Part shown: positions 37,711 through 46,222 of the stretch, one piece after another
Numbering within the stretch: position 1 is the stretch's first letter
How the letters are laid out: each line of letters opens with the position of its first letter
NCBI GenBank assembly: GCA_964624795.1
Contig: CAZUZS010000017.1
Coordinates: forward strand, 6,578 to 70,577
DNA length: 64,000 nt
Direction: 5' to 3'
Origin: CAZUZS01 sp964624795
GTDB taxonomy: Bacteria > Calditrichota > Calditrichia > RBG-13-44-9
Notes under the pieces: generated by a model
The model's database searches: none
What the model was told of the DNA's origin: nothing
The model's input: only the letters and a program-made list of their open reading frames with translations
Translations under genes and position numbers: made by a program

Positions 37711-37857
37711 ATGAAAAGGACATATCAGCCGCACAATCGGAAGCGCAAAAACAAGCATGGTTTCCGCTCTCGGATGAAAACAAAAAATGGTAGAAAAGTT
37801 ATTGCCCGGAGACGACAGAAAGGAAGAAGAAGGTTGACAGTAAGCAGTGAATTCTGA
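37711..37857 (+). CDS. rpmH: 50S ribosomal protein L34
   Basis: A 48-residue very basic protein, MKRTYQPHNRKRKNKHGF at the start with GRKVIARRRQKGRRRL further on, the classic L34 sequence. An AGGAGG lies six bases before the ATG. It is the first gene of the conserved rpmH-rnpA-yidD-yidC-mnmE-mnmG block. The last 11 bases overlap the preferred rnpA start in another frame. Confidence 0.97.
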   Translation: MKRTYQPHNRKRKNKHGFRSRMKTKNGRKVIARRRQKGRRRLTVSSEF

Positions 37858-38176
37858 TATTGACAACAGCCTCCCAAAATCCATGATTTTAAAAAAGCGT
37901 AAAGAGATAGATGATATTTTCAAGTTGGGAATCAGGATTCCGGGAAGAATATTTAACGCATTCGTACATACCTCCGGAAAGTCCTCGGTGGCATTTTTGA
38001 TTAGCAAACGGACTGGCAATGCAGTGGAAAGGAATCGGATGAAGCGACTTTTCCGGGAGGCCTTTCGTATAAATAAGAAGAAATTTGAGGGCAAGGAAAT
38101 TATTTTTTATATAAAAAGATTCCAGGATGATTTTCAGATAATCACGCAACACGTTAAAAACTTGATGCTATTATGA
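37847..38176 (+). CDS. rnpA: Ribonuclease P protein component
   Basis: A 109-residue basic protein with the RNR signature SKRTGNAVERNRMKRLFREAFR. It binds RNase P RNA and helps process tRNA 5' ends. The GTG start at 37847 lies inside rpmH; ATG 37883 would avoid the overlap and is an alternative. It overlaps yidD by 4 bp. Confidence 0.93.
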   Translation: MNSDIDNSLPKSMILKKRKEIDDIFKLGIRIPGRIFNAFVHTSGKSSVAFLISKRTGNAVERNRMKRLFREAFRINKKKFEGKEIIFYIKRFQDDFQIITQHVKNLMLL

Positions 38177-38403
38177 AGTATATTGTTATTTTCATAATAA
38201 AGCTATATCAAAACCTGATCTCTCCGCTTTTCCCTCCGTCATGCCGATTCTATCCTACATGTTCCGATTACTCCAAAGAAGCCCTGTTAAAATTCGGCAT
38301 ATTCAGAGGGGGCTGGCTCTCTCTAAAACGTGTCGGGAGGTGCCATCCCTTTCATCCTGGCGGCTATGATCCTGTTCCCGAGATACCAACCAAGGAAAAG
38401 TAA
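38173..38403 (+). CDS. yidD: Membrane protein insertion efficiency factor YidD
   Basis: A 76-residue protein with the signature LISPLFPPSCRFYPTCSDYSKEAL and GWLSLKRVGRCHPFHPGGYDPVP. It assists YidC-dependent insertion at the inner membrane. Overlaps both rnpA (ATGA) and yidC (one base), so translation is coupled. Confidence 0.95.
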   Translation: MKYIVIFIIKLYQNLISPLFPPSCRFYPTCSDYSKEALLKFGIFRGGWLSLKRVGRCHPFHPGGYDPVPEIPTKEK

Positions 38404-40193
38404 TGGATAAAAAGACCATAATTGGAATTGTACTAATTATCATTGTTACGTTGATGATGCCGGTGTACCAAAAATGGATAGCCGGCGATCAACCACCCGC
38501 TAAGAAAAATATTGCATCGACGATAGATTCAACAACACCGTCAATTGACACGGCGAAAGCGGCAGTGGCAGCCCCGGTGGAGACAGTTACTCCGCCAATT
38601 GATACCACCACTGCAAAATCGCCGGCAGAGTTTGAAATCCAGGATTCTCCCGAAAAGAAAACTTTTGTGATTGAGAATGACGTAGTAAAAACCGTGTGGA
38701 GCACCGAAAATGGGGGCAATCCGATAGAGTGGCATTTAAAAAAATATAAAAGTTACAAAGGCGGCGATGTTAATCTCATTGATAATAACAGGCTTCAAGT
38801 GAGCTTTCTTAATTCTGACGGCAAGAATGTCAACCTGGCAAAATACAATTTATTTTCCGACGTCAGGGACGGCCAGAACATTCGCCTCGACGAACATCAA
38901 GCTCAATACGAAATAAAATTTTATCTTCCTCTCCAAAATGGGGAGGTGGAAAAGACAATTCGCTTTTATCGGGATCGTTATTCATTTGACGTAACGGTTA
39001 AATTCAAAAATCTTCAAAATTATATTATTAACAGGAAGTACTATATCGCGTGGAAAAATGGGTTGCCGCTCACAGAAGAAAATGTCAGTGACGACAACAA
39101 TTATTCACGTGCTTTTACCTACATGGCAGAAGAGTTGGAAAACCTCGACGCCAGCAATGATAAGCTCAAAGAGGAAAGTTATAATGGGCGGATCGATTGG
39201 GTTGCCGTCCGTACCAAATATTTCCTGGCTTCCATTATTCCCTTCCATCCGGCAGTGACAAATGGTGCAACCCTCAATGGGATAGAAACTGTCACAGGAG
39301 ACATAAAACATAAGGTTTACAATGCCGCAATAGACGTCCAATACGATCCGCAATCCGTTTACAGCGATACCTTTTCGGTCTACTTAGGCCCATTGGATTA
39401 TTATGTTTTGAAAAAATACGACGTTGACCTCCAGACTCTGGTCATGAACAAAGACTGGTACGAAAGACTGTTCCGGCCTATTAGCCTCCTGATTATACCA
39501 GCATTTAAATTCTTGTACCGTTTCATACCCAACTACGGTTTTGTCATCATTGTCTTCTCCATCCTTATCAAGCTGTTATTACACCCATTGACGAAGAAAA
39601 GCTACCAGTCGATGAGTGAGATGCAATATCTTCAGCCCAAAATGACTGAGTTGAGAGAGAAATACAAGACCGAGCCGCAGCGCCTCAACAAAGAAATGAT
39701 GAAATTGTATAAGGAACACGGGGTGAATCCGTTGGGCGGATGCTTGCCAATGCTGCTGCAGATGCCGGTGCTTTTTGCATTGTTCATTGTATTTCGTTCC
39801 ACTATTCAATTGCGCGGCAAACCATTCATTCTTTGGATTAATGATCTGGCGGCGCCGGATGTGCTGCATCTCGGATTTAATCTGCCAATAATTGGAAACA
39901 ATATTCATGTGCTCCCGATCCTGATGGCGGTTACAATGATCTGGCAGTCGAAAATGTCCATGACCGATCCTAAACAGAAAATGATGATCTATTTCATGCC
40001 GATCTTTATGGTTTTCATTTTCTATTCTTTGCCTTCCGGGTTAAACCTTTACTATGCAGTTTTTAATGTTCTCAGCATGATCCAGACCTATTCCATAAAG
40101 AAAAAAATGCACCCGGACGGAGAAAAGCCTGAGGCACAAGTCGTCCCGGCTCAAGCCACCAAGGGTTCGAGAGGCAAAAAAAGCAGAAAATAA
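38403..40193 (+). CDS. yidC: Membrane protein insertase YidC
   Basis: A 596-residue insertase of the Gram-negative (Oxa1 with periplasmic domain) type. The N-terminal helix lies at about 5-22, followed by a Thr/Pro-rich linker. The periplasmic beta domain runs from about 75 to 340, and the conserved five-helix core follows with KSYQSMSEMQYLQPKM and GVNPLGGCLPMLLQMPVLFALF. The C-terminus is basic. It belongs to the origin-proximal block. Confidence 0.96.
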   Translation: MDKKTIIGIVLIIIVTLMMPVYQKWIAGDQPPAKKNIASTIDSTTPSIDTAKAAVAAPVETVTPPIDTTTAKSPAEFEIQDSPEKKTFVIENDVVKTVWSTENGGNPIEWHLKKYKSYKGGDVNLIDNNRLQVSFLNSDGKNVNLAKYNLFSDVRDGQNIRLDEHQAQYEIKFYLPLQNGEVEKTIRFYRDRYSFDVTVKFKNLQNYIINRKYYIAWKNGLPLTEENVSDDNNYSRAFTYMAEELENLDASNDKLKEESYNGRIDWVAVRTKYFLASIIPFHPAVTNGATLNGIETVTGDIKHKVYNAAIDVQYDPQSVYSDTFSVYLGPLDYYVLKKYDVDLQTLVMNKDWYERLFRPISLLIIPAFKFLYRFIPNYGFVIIVFSILIKLLLHPLTKKSYQSMSEMQYLQPKMTELREKYKTEPQRLNKEMMKLYKEHGVNPLGGCLPMLLQMPVLFALFIVFRSTIQLRGKPFILWINDLAAPDVLHLGFNLPIIGNNIHVLPILMAVTMIWQSKMSMTDPKQKMMIYFMPIFMVFIFYSLPSGLNLYYAVFNVLSMIQTYSIKKKMHPDGEKPEAQVVPAQATKGSRGKKSRK

Positions 40194-40210
40194 TTTCAGA
40201 TTTTGAATAA

Positions 40211-41602
40211 ATGAAATATTTTGATAGTGAGAATACCATAGTCGCCCTTTCCACCCCCATAGGAAAGGGCGCTATTGCTATTATTCGAATCAGTGGTAGC
40301 AAAGCACTGACAATAATAAACAGAATATTTTCCGGAAAGGTTACCGAACGTGATCATCGCAAGGCCTTTACAGGCGCAGTTCATTCGGTAAATACCAACA
40401 ACCCAATCGATCAGGTTGTTGTGACATTTTTTCAGAATCCTAGCTCTTACACAGGTGAAGATATTGTAGAAGTATCTTGTCACTGCAACCCCCTCATTAT
40501 TGATCAAATAATAAATGAAGTTATCGGGCAGGGAGCCAGGATAGCCGAGCCGGGGGAATTCACAAAACGCGCTTTTTTAAATCGAAAAATAGATTTATCG
40601 CAGGCCGAAGCCATTGCCGGCATCATTGAAGCAAAAACAAGACAGAGTTTAACGCAGTCCATGCGGCAACTGGAAGGAAAGCTTTCCCAGAAGATATCGG
40701 ATATAAAATGCGCTCTCTTAAATCTGGCTTCGCTGCTGGAGGTAAGCCTGGACTTCAACGAAGAGGATGTGGAGATTTATGAGAAAGATGAAGTGATTGC
40801 TCACGCCAAATCCGTCGTTGCGGAAATCGATATTTTGATACGCAGTTTTGAGTATGGACAACTTCTTCATGATGGAATAAAGATGGTGCTTCTCGGCAAG
40901 CCGAATGTTGGAAAATCCAGCCTGCTAAATGCCTTTCTGCAAAAAGAGCGGGCAATTGTAAGCGAAGTTCCTGGAACCACACGCGATTATATTGAAGGCC
41001 GCATAGAAATAGATGGCATCCCGGTGGAAGTTGTTGATACCGCTGGCGTGAGAGAAACCTCGGATCCCATTGAGGACGCAGGTGTAAAACGGGCGTTGCA
41101 GCATATCGAAACGAGTAATATTGTGCTGGCATTATTCGAATCGCATTTGCCTCTCGACAATGATGATATGCGCCTGTTAAAGAACATCCGACAAATCGGA
41201 TCGGGCATTCCCGTTTTATTTATAGTAAATAAATCAGACCTCGGTAGGGAGCCATTAACTTACGAGCAGCTTGAGAAAACCGGCTTACCGGTCGTAAGCA
41301 TATCGGCAAAATTGGGCACAAACCTCTCCGAATTAAAAAAAGCCATTAAAACGAAACTGATCTCAGACCAGGCCGTTGAAGACGAAGAAATTGTAGTAAC
41401 CAATGCGCGGCACAAATCGGTGCTTGTGAAGTCCCGTGAGTCCATTTCTTCTTTTATTGCGGGCGCAGAAGCCGATGAGGACGAAGTTATTCTGGCGGCT
41501 GATTTGCGAAACGCACTTGATTATATCGGCGAGATTGTCGGCGAAACAACAACCGAAGATCTGCTGAATAACATTTTTGGAAATTTTTGTATTGGAAAAT
41601 GA
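40211..41602 (+). CDS. mnmE: tRNA uridine-5-carboxymethylaminomethyl(34) synthesis GTPase MnmE
   Basis: A 463-residue GTPase that with MnmG modifies the wobble uridine of certain tRNAs. The N-terminal THF-binding domain starts with DTIVALSTPIGKGAIAIIRISG-like sequence. The G domain has GKPNVGKSS, DTAGVRE and NKSD. The C-terminal CIGK motif carries the catalytic Cys. parS site 1 begins at its stop codon region. Confidence 0.96.
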   Translation: MKYFDSENTIVALSTPIGKGAIAIIRISGSKALTIINRIFSGKVTERDHRKAFTGAVHSVNTNNPIDQVVVTFFQNPSSYTGEDIVEVSCHCNPLIIDQIINEVIGQGARIAEPGEFTKRAFLNRKIDLSQAEAIAGIIEAKTRQSLTQSMRQLEGKLSQKISDIKCALLNLASLLEVSLDFNEEDVEIYEKDEVIAHAKSVVAEIDILIRSFEYGQLLHDGIKMVLLGKPNVGKSSLLNAFLQKERAIVSEVPGTTRDYIEGRIEIDGIPVEVVDTAGVRETSDPIEDAGVKRALQHIETSNIVLALFESHLPLDNDDMRLLKNIRQIGSGIPVLFIVNKSDLGREPLTYEQLEKTGLPVVSISAKLGTNLSELKKAIKTKLISDQAVEDEEIVVTNARHKSVLVKSRESISSFIAGAEADEDEVILAADLRNALDYIGEIVGETTTEDLLNNIFGNFCIGK

Positions 41603-41618
41603 TGTTTCACGTGAAACA
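41603..41618. promoter_or_regulatory. parS site 1 (perfect consensus)
   Basis: TGTTTCACGTGAAACA matches the bacterial ParB-binding consensus TGTTNCACGTGAAACA at all positions and is a perfect palindrome. It lies between mnmE and mnmG, near a parA gene, as in many origin regions. Confidence 0.92.
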
Positions 41619-41632
41619 GGAAGAACAATACT

Positions 41633-43522
41633 TTGCAAAATTCTTATGATATTATTGTTGCCGGAGGCGGACATGCCGGAATTGAAGCCGCGCTGGCATC
41701 CGCACGCCTGGGATTAAACACGGCCCTTGTAACATTAAAGATAAATACGATTGGAAAAATGTCCTGCAACCCTGCAATCGGCGGATTGGCAAAGGGGCAT
41801 CTTGTGAGGGAAATTGATGCGCTTGGCGGGGAAATGGCCAAACTCATTGACAGGGTAGGAATCCATTTTAAGATGCTCAATAAATCCAAAGGCCCTGCCG
41901 TATGGTCGCCGCGCGCTCAAGCCGACCGCCAGGCCTACGCAAATGCCGCCCAGGAATCCGTCAAAATGCAGGAAGGGCTTGACGTGATCGAGGCATCCGT
42001 TAATGGCCTGCGCGTCGAGCATGGAAGAGTGGTCGGGGCCATCCTGGATGAGGGGCATTTTTTGCCCTGTAAATCCCTCATTCTAACATGCGGCACATTT
42101 TTGAATGGCAAAATCTTTATCGGATTGAATTCTCTATCGAGCGGCCGGGCCGGCGAAATGCCGATTAAGGGGCTTACGGAAGCCCTGATTGAATTGGGAT
42201 TTAAATCCGGTCGTTTAAAAACGGGCACGCCCCCCCGCATTCACCGCGATTCTATTGATTTTTCGCGCGTAGAAACCCAAAAGCCGGACGATCCGCCACA
42301 TCCTTTTTCATTTCAGACAGAATCTATTCGCCGCAAACAAATGGATTGCTACATTACTTACACCTCAGAACAAACGCATGAAAAGTTGAAATCCGGCCTG
42401 GACCGCTCACCCATGTACACCGGGATGATCAAAGGGATAGGTCCGCGTTATTGCCCCTCTATTGAGGACAAGGTTGTTCATTTTGCTGACAAAGAGCGTC
42501 ATCAGCTATTTCTGGAGCCGGAAGGATTTGATAACCCTGAGATCTATGTCAATGGTTTCGCTACCAGCTTGCCGGAAGATGTTCAAACAGCGGCTATCCG
42601 AAGCGTGCCTGGTCTCGAAATGGCGCAGATCATCAGGCTCGGCTACGCCATAGAATACGATTTTTTTCCATCGCATCAAATTCAACATACTTTGGAGACC
42701 AAAGACATTGAAGGCCTTTATTGGGCAGGGCAGATAAATGGGACATCGGGATACGAAGAGGCCGCTGCGCAAGGATTGATGGCCGGCATCAACGCCGCAC
42801 TAAAGCTTAAAAATGAACCGCCGCTCGTTCTGGACCGCTCGCAAGCCTATATCGGCGTGCTGATCGACGATTTGATTAACAAAACTATCCTTGAGCCGTA
42901 TCGAATGTTTACATCACGTGCGGAATTCCGTCTGCTGCTTCGCCATGATAATGCCGATCTTCGATTGATGGATCAGGGGCACCGCATCGGCCTTTTGCCG
43001 GATAAGGTGTACCAGAAAATATCGGAAAAACGCGATCGAATAGAGCAATTGTTTGAATTAACCGCACGCACATCGGTCGACCCGTCACACTTCAACAAAT
43101 ATGCAGCACAGATTCATTCCAATCCAATCCGGCAAGCAATTCCATTGCAGCAATTAATGCGCAGGCCGGAAGTAAAATTAAAAGAATTGATGAAACACGC
43201 TGAACTGGGAAACGGTTTTTCGGAAGACGAATTGATTCACGTTGAGTTTATGACAAAATATGATGGTTATTTAAAACGCCAGGAAGAGCTGGTCGAAAAA
43301 TTTAAGAAGATTGAAAATCGAATAATTCCGGCGGAAATTGATTATCGGAGCATTCCTTCACTGTCAAACGAAAGCCGGGAAAAGCTTGCCCAAATCCGCC
43401 CGGCTTCCCTGGGCCAGGCTACGCGAATCGCAGGCGTTCGCCATAGCGATATTACAATATTGATGATCTATCTTGAAAAATATTATGGCAACCGGAAAAC
43501 TGTTCCACGCGAAACAGCCTAA
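41633..43522 (+). CDS. mnmG: tRNA uridine-5-carboxymethylaminomethyl(34) synthesis enzyme MnmG
   Basis: A 629-residue FAD enzyme, partner of MnmE. The dinucleotide-binding motif VAGGGHAGIEAALA is at the N-terminus. SCNPAIGGLAKGHLVREIDALGG, AQADRQAY, TCGTFLNG and GTSGYEEAAAQGL are family signatures. The start is TTG 41633, 15 bases after parS site 1. A third, near-perfect parS lies inside its last codons. Confidence 0.96.
   Translation: MQNSYDIIVAGGGHAGIEAALASARLGLNTALVTLKINTIGKMSCNPAIGGLAKGHLVREIDALGGEMAKLIDRVGIHFKMLNKSKGPAVWSPRAQADRQAYANAAQESVKMQEGLDVIEASVNGLRVEHGRVVGAILDEGHFLPCKSLILTCGTFLNGKIFIGLNSLSSGRAGEMPIKGLTEALIELGFKSGRLKTGTPPRIHRDSIDFSRVETQKPDDPPHPFSFQTESIRRKQMDCYITYTSEQTHEKLKSGLDRSPMYTGMIKGIGPRYCPSIEDKVVHFADKERHQLFLEPEGFDNPEIYVNGFATSLPEDVQTAAIRSVPGLEMAQIIRLGYAIEYDFFPSHQIQHTLETKDIEGLYWAGQINGTSGYEEAAAQGLMAGINAALKLKNEPPLVLDRSQAYIGVLIDDLINKTILEPYRMFTSRAEFRLLLRHDNADLRLMDQGHRIGLLPDKVYQKISEKRDRIEQLFELTARTSVDPSHFNKYAAQIHSNPIRQAIPLQQLMRRPEVKLKELMKHAELGNGFSEDELIHVEFMTKYDGYLKRQEELVEKFKKIENRIIPAEIDYRSIPSLSNESREKLAQIRPASLGQATRIAGVRHSDITILMIYLEKYYGNRKTVPRETA
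43501..43516. promoter_or_regulatory. parS-like site 3 within the mnmG end (one mismatch)
   Basis: TGTTCCACGCGAAACA differs from the parS consensus only by C for T at position 10. It codes for part of the MnmG C-terminus (TVPRETA) and lies 30 bases before site 2. Confidence 0.65.
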
Positions 43523-43545
43523 ATTATCCAAAGAATTTTAAATTA

Positions 43546-43561
43546 TGTTTCACGTGAAACA
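43546..43561. promoter_or_regulatory. parS site 2 (perfect consensus)
   Basis: A second perfect copy of the 16-base palindrome TGTTTCACGTGAAACA, between mnmG and rsmG. Confidence 0.92.
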
Positions 43562-43618
43562 AGGACGCCAAACAATGTACCTGCGAACCTTAGTCAAAGA
43601 ATATTAAGCAAAGAGTGA

Positions 43619-44278
43619 ATGTCGGCTAATCCCAGGAACCTTCTTCGAAAAATAAAGCCCGATCTTGAAGATTTTCAATTAAGCCAACTGGTGCGATATG
43701 TTGAGTTGGTTCGCGAATACAATCAGCGGGTAAATTTGATTTCCAGATCGGATGTTCATCACATTTGGGAGCACCACATATTGCCAAGTATCGTTGCTCT
43801 CCGGGTGGTCGATATTGCATTTGGGGCAAACCTGATTGATGTGGGAACCGGCGCCGGCCTACCGGGAATTCCCCTGAAAATCTTAAGACCCGACTTGAAT
43901 ATTGTTCTGGTGGACTCAATCCGAAAGAAAACACTCTTTTTGCGAAAAGTCATTACCGAACTATCGCTAAAAAAGGCAGCCGTTCTGAATTTTCGAATGG
44001 AGCCAGACGAGGATATTTATCAGTTGTGGGGGAAATTTAATATTGCGACTGTTCGCGCGGTATCCTCTTTTGATGTGCTTTATGGATTGCTCCGGCCACT
44101 TTTACAGCCGGCTGGATTCATCCTTGCATGGAAAGGCGACTCGGATATGCCCAAACTAAAACGAGCTGCATCCAAGTTGAATTTTAGTTACGAAGCATAT
44201 ACCATTCCCGAAGAATTTCGAAATGTTTCCCAAAGACTGGCTTTTTTGCGCTTGTGCAAATTGTTCAACCGGGATTGA
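43619..44278 (+). CDS. rsmG: 16S rRNA (guanine527-N7)-methyltransferase
   Basis: A 219-residue SAM-dependent methyltransferase. LIDVGTGAGLPGIPLKILRPDL is the SAM-binding glycine loop, VLVDSIRKKTLFLRKV follows, and ATVRAVSSFDVL is the substrate-side signature. ATG 43619 is preceded by AAAGAG. It continues the mnmE-mnmG-rsmG-parA order. Confidence 0.94.
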   Translation: MSANPRNLLRKIKPDLEDFQLSQLVRYVELVREYNQRVNLISRSDVHHIWEHHILPSIVALRVVDIAFGANLIDVGTGAGLPGIPLKILRPDLNIVLVDSIRKKTLFLRKVITELSLKKAAVLNFRMEPDEDIYQLWGKFNIATVRAVSSFDVLYGLLRPLLQPAGFILAWKGDSDMPKLKRAASKLNFSYEAYTIPEEFRNVSQRLAFLRLCKLFNRD

Positions 44279-44416
44279 CCCAACCAAAATCAGGGCGTCA
44301 ATCATAAAAACCGTTTGCTTTTCACTTTTTATTTTGGTTAGACTTGGGCTTGCTGGCGAATCCCATAAATCAATTGTCATGCGTCGGCACCAATGAAATG
44401 CGGAGGAAATATCTTA

Positions 44417-45409
44417 ATGACCCAGGTGGTTTCTTTTATCATACAAAAAGGTGGCTGCGGCAAAACGACAACGACCGTAAACACCGGAGGGTATCTCGCA
44501 AGCCAGGATTTCAGGGTTTTGTGTGTTGACATGGATCCCCAGGGAAATCTATCCCAGCATTTTGGCTACGACACCGATTCGTTGGAAAAGACGATACTCA
44601 ATCTTTTCCAGGGAAATGCATCGTTTGAAGAGGTTGTCCTTAAAAAAAGCGAGAACCTTCATATACTTCCCAACAATTTGGATTCCGCCGCGGCGGAACT
44701 TCCGCTGTATCATACTCTTTCGAGAGAATTTCTTTTGAGGGATGTGCTTTCCCGCGTAAAGAATCAGTACGATTTCATTCTCATTGACTGTCCCCCCACG
44801 CTCGGACTGTATTCGATTAATGCATTGGTTGCTTCCACTGAATTTATCCTTGTGGTAGCGCCGGAATTCTTTCCAATGAAGGCAATTAAGCCGTTGTACG
44901 AGACCTTCCGAACCGTCAAGGATAAGTTGAACCACTCTCTACAATTTAATGGCGTTGTAATGACAATGTGTGACTTTCGTACGCGACACAGCCAGGAAAT
45001 TTTCCGTATCCTGAAAAGGAACTTCCCTCACAAATTATATCAATCCTATATTCGAAGTACGGTGGTGTTGAAGGAGGCGTCGTCTTACGGACAGACAATT
45101 TTTGAGTATAGCCCGCACTCTATTGGCTCATTCGATTACCAGAATTTTGTTGAGGAATTTATTCGGGATCATCACAAAACAATAAAAAAGCGAACATATT
45201 ACCAGCAGAAATTTGAATCAATAAGTCAAAAAGAACAACAACAAATTTTGATGTTTGCTAAAACTAATTTATCTTCTTATAACAAAAATTTGATGGAAGT
45301 ATCTTCGGAGAACAAGATTCTGAAGGCATCTCTGGTCATTGAGCGTAACAGAATTCTTGAGAAACTGTTTCCATATCGAAGTAATTCTTTGACAGAAAAA
45401 GTTGAATGA
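44417..45409 (+). CDS. parA: ParA/Soj-type chromosome partition ATPase with C-terminal extension
   Basis: A 330-residue ATPase. The start ATG 44417 has GGAGG upstream; an upstream in-frame ATG at 44393 lacks it. The deviant Walker A box is KGGCGKTTT (K11-T19), where most ParA proteins have Val instead of Cys14. Walker A' DMDPQGNLS and the Walker B-like DCPPTLG follow. The last 75-80 residues form a charged, probably coiled extension not found in typical 250-residue Soj proteins. The gene is in the usual place after rsmG and next to parS sites, but the following gene is not parB; its stop overlaps an outer-membrane gene by 4 bp. Confidence 0.87.
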   Translation: MTQVVSFIIQKGGCGKTTTTVNTGGYLASQDFRVLCVDMDPQGNLSQHFGYDTDSLEKTILNLFQGNASFEEVVLKKSENLHILPNNLDSAAAELPLYHTLSREFLLRDVLSRVKNQYDFILIDCPPTLGLYSINALVASTEFILVVAPEFFPMKAIKPLYETFRTVKDKLNHSLQFNGVVMTMCDFRTRHSQEIFRILKRNFPHKLYQSYIRSTVVLKEASSYGQTIFEYSPHSIGSFDYQNFVEEFIRDHHKTIKKRTYYQQKFESISQKEQQQILMFAKTNLSSYNKNLMEVSSENKILKASLVIERNRILEKLFPYRSNSLTEKVE

Positions 45410-46221
45410 GAATAATCATCCTCACAATATTTCTCATTTCCGATGCATTCGCCGCATTCGAGTTAGGCGGAATGAATGCATTTATAAACGGCACCGCTAA
45501 TAGCAGTGTAGCAACAAATGAGTTCTTCTCTGCCTTCCTGATTAATCCCGCAATTACATCGGCAGTTAAAAATTCAAATCTTGGTTTGCACTACTTTCGT
45601 CCCTACGGGTTAAAAGAAGTTAATTCGGCCGGTTTAATGCTGAATACCCATATTGCCCAAGCGGGATTGGGTTTCGCAATCGGGTCTTTTGGAAATAGTC
45701 TTTACCGCGAGAATCAGGTTACGCTGAATGCTTCGAAAATATTTTATAAAAATCTTGCCGTTGGTATCAATTTTCATTGGTACTCTCTACATTTTCAGAA
45801 TTACGGCAATATGAATTCATTTGGCCTCGATGGTGGGGTTCAATTCAAGATAAACCCCAGACTCACCGCAGGCTTTTCCGTGAATAATTTTAACCAGCCA
45901 ACACTTAATGGTTATTCCGAAGAAATTCCTATTATATCTCGGTTGGGAATTTCGGCCGTTATTACAGAACATTTTCGCGGATACGTCGCTGTTCAAAAAG
46001 ATGCCTGGTTCCCTATCAATGTTCTGTTTGGAATGAATTTTAATGCCAGCTCTCTGCTTTCGATTCAAAGTGGGTTCAACACATACCCCTCGGTTCCGGT
46101 AATAGGATTCCGGGTTCAAAGAAAATGGATGGTTGTGAATTATGTTTTTCAATATCACTTTGACCTGGGTGCCACACATTTCTGGGGGATATCATTTACC
46201 AAAGAAGGAAACGCGGATTAA
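45406..46221 (+). CDS. PorV/PorQ-like outer-membrane beta-barrel protein
   Basis: A 271-residue protein with signal peptide (about 1-16, ending FAA). It starts as ATGA overlapping the parA stop. The mature part consists of alternating strands with FFSAFLINPAITSA near the start, resembling the 'NPA' region of PorV/PorQ/UPF0164 family barrels that work with T9SS or lipid transport. Family assignment is from this general look only. It is followed one base later by the EnvC-like gene. Confidence 0.65.
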   Translation: MRIIILTIFLISDAFAAFELGGMNAFINGTANSSVATNEFFSAFLINPAITSAVKNSNLGLHYFRPYGLKEVNSAGLMLNTHIAQAGLGFAIGSFGNSLYRENQVTLNASKIFYKNLAVGINFHWYSLHFQNYGNMNSFGLDGGVQFKINPRLTAGFSVNNFNQPTLNGYSEEIPIISRLGISAVITEHFRGYVAVQKDAWFPINVLFGMNFNASSLLSIQSGFNTYPSVPVIGFRVQRKWMVVNYVFQYHFDLGATHFWGISFTKEGNAD

Positions 46222-46222
46222 C

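Noticed and set aside
44282..44339. Nine-base inverted repeat AACCAAAAT/ATTTTGGTT between rsmG and parA
   Set aside because: A 40-base loop makes a terminator unlikely; AT-rich and possibly chance.
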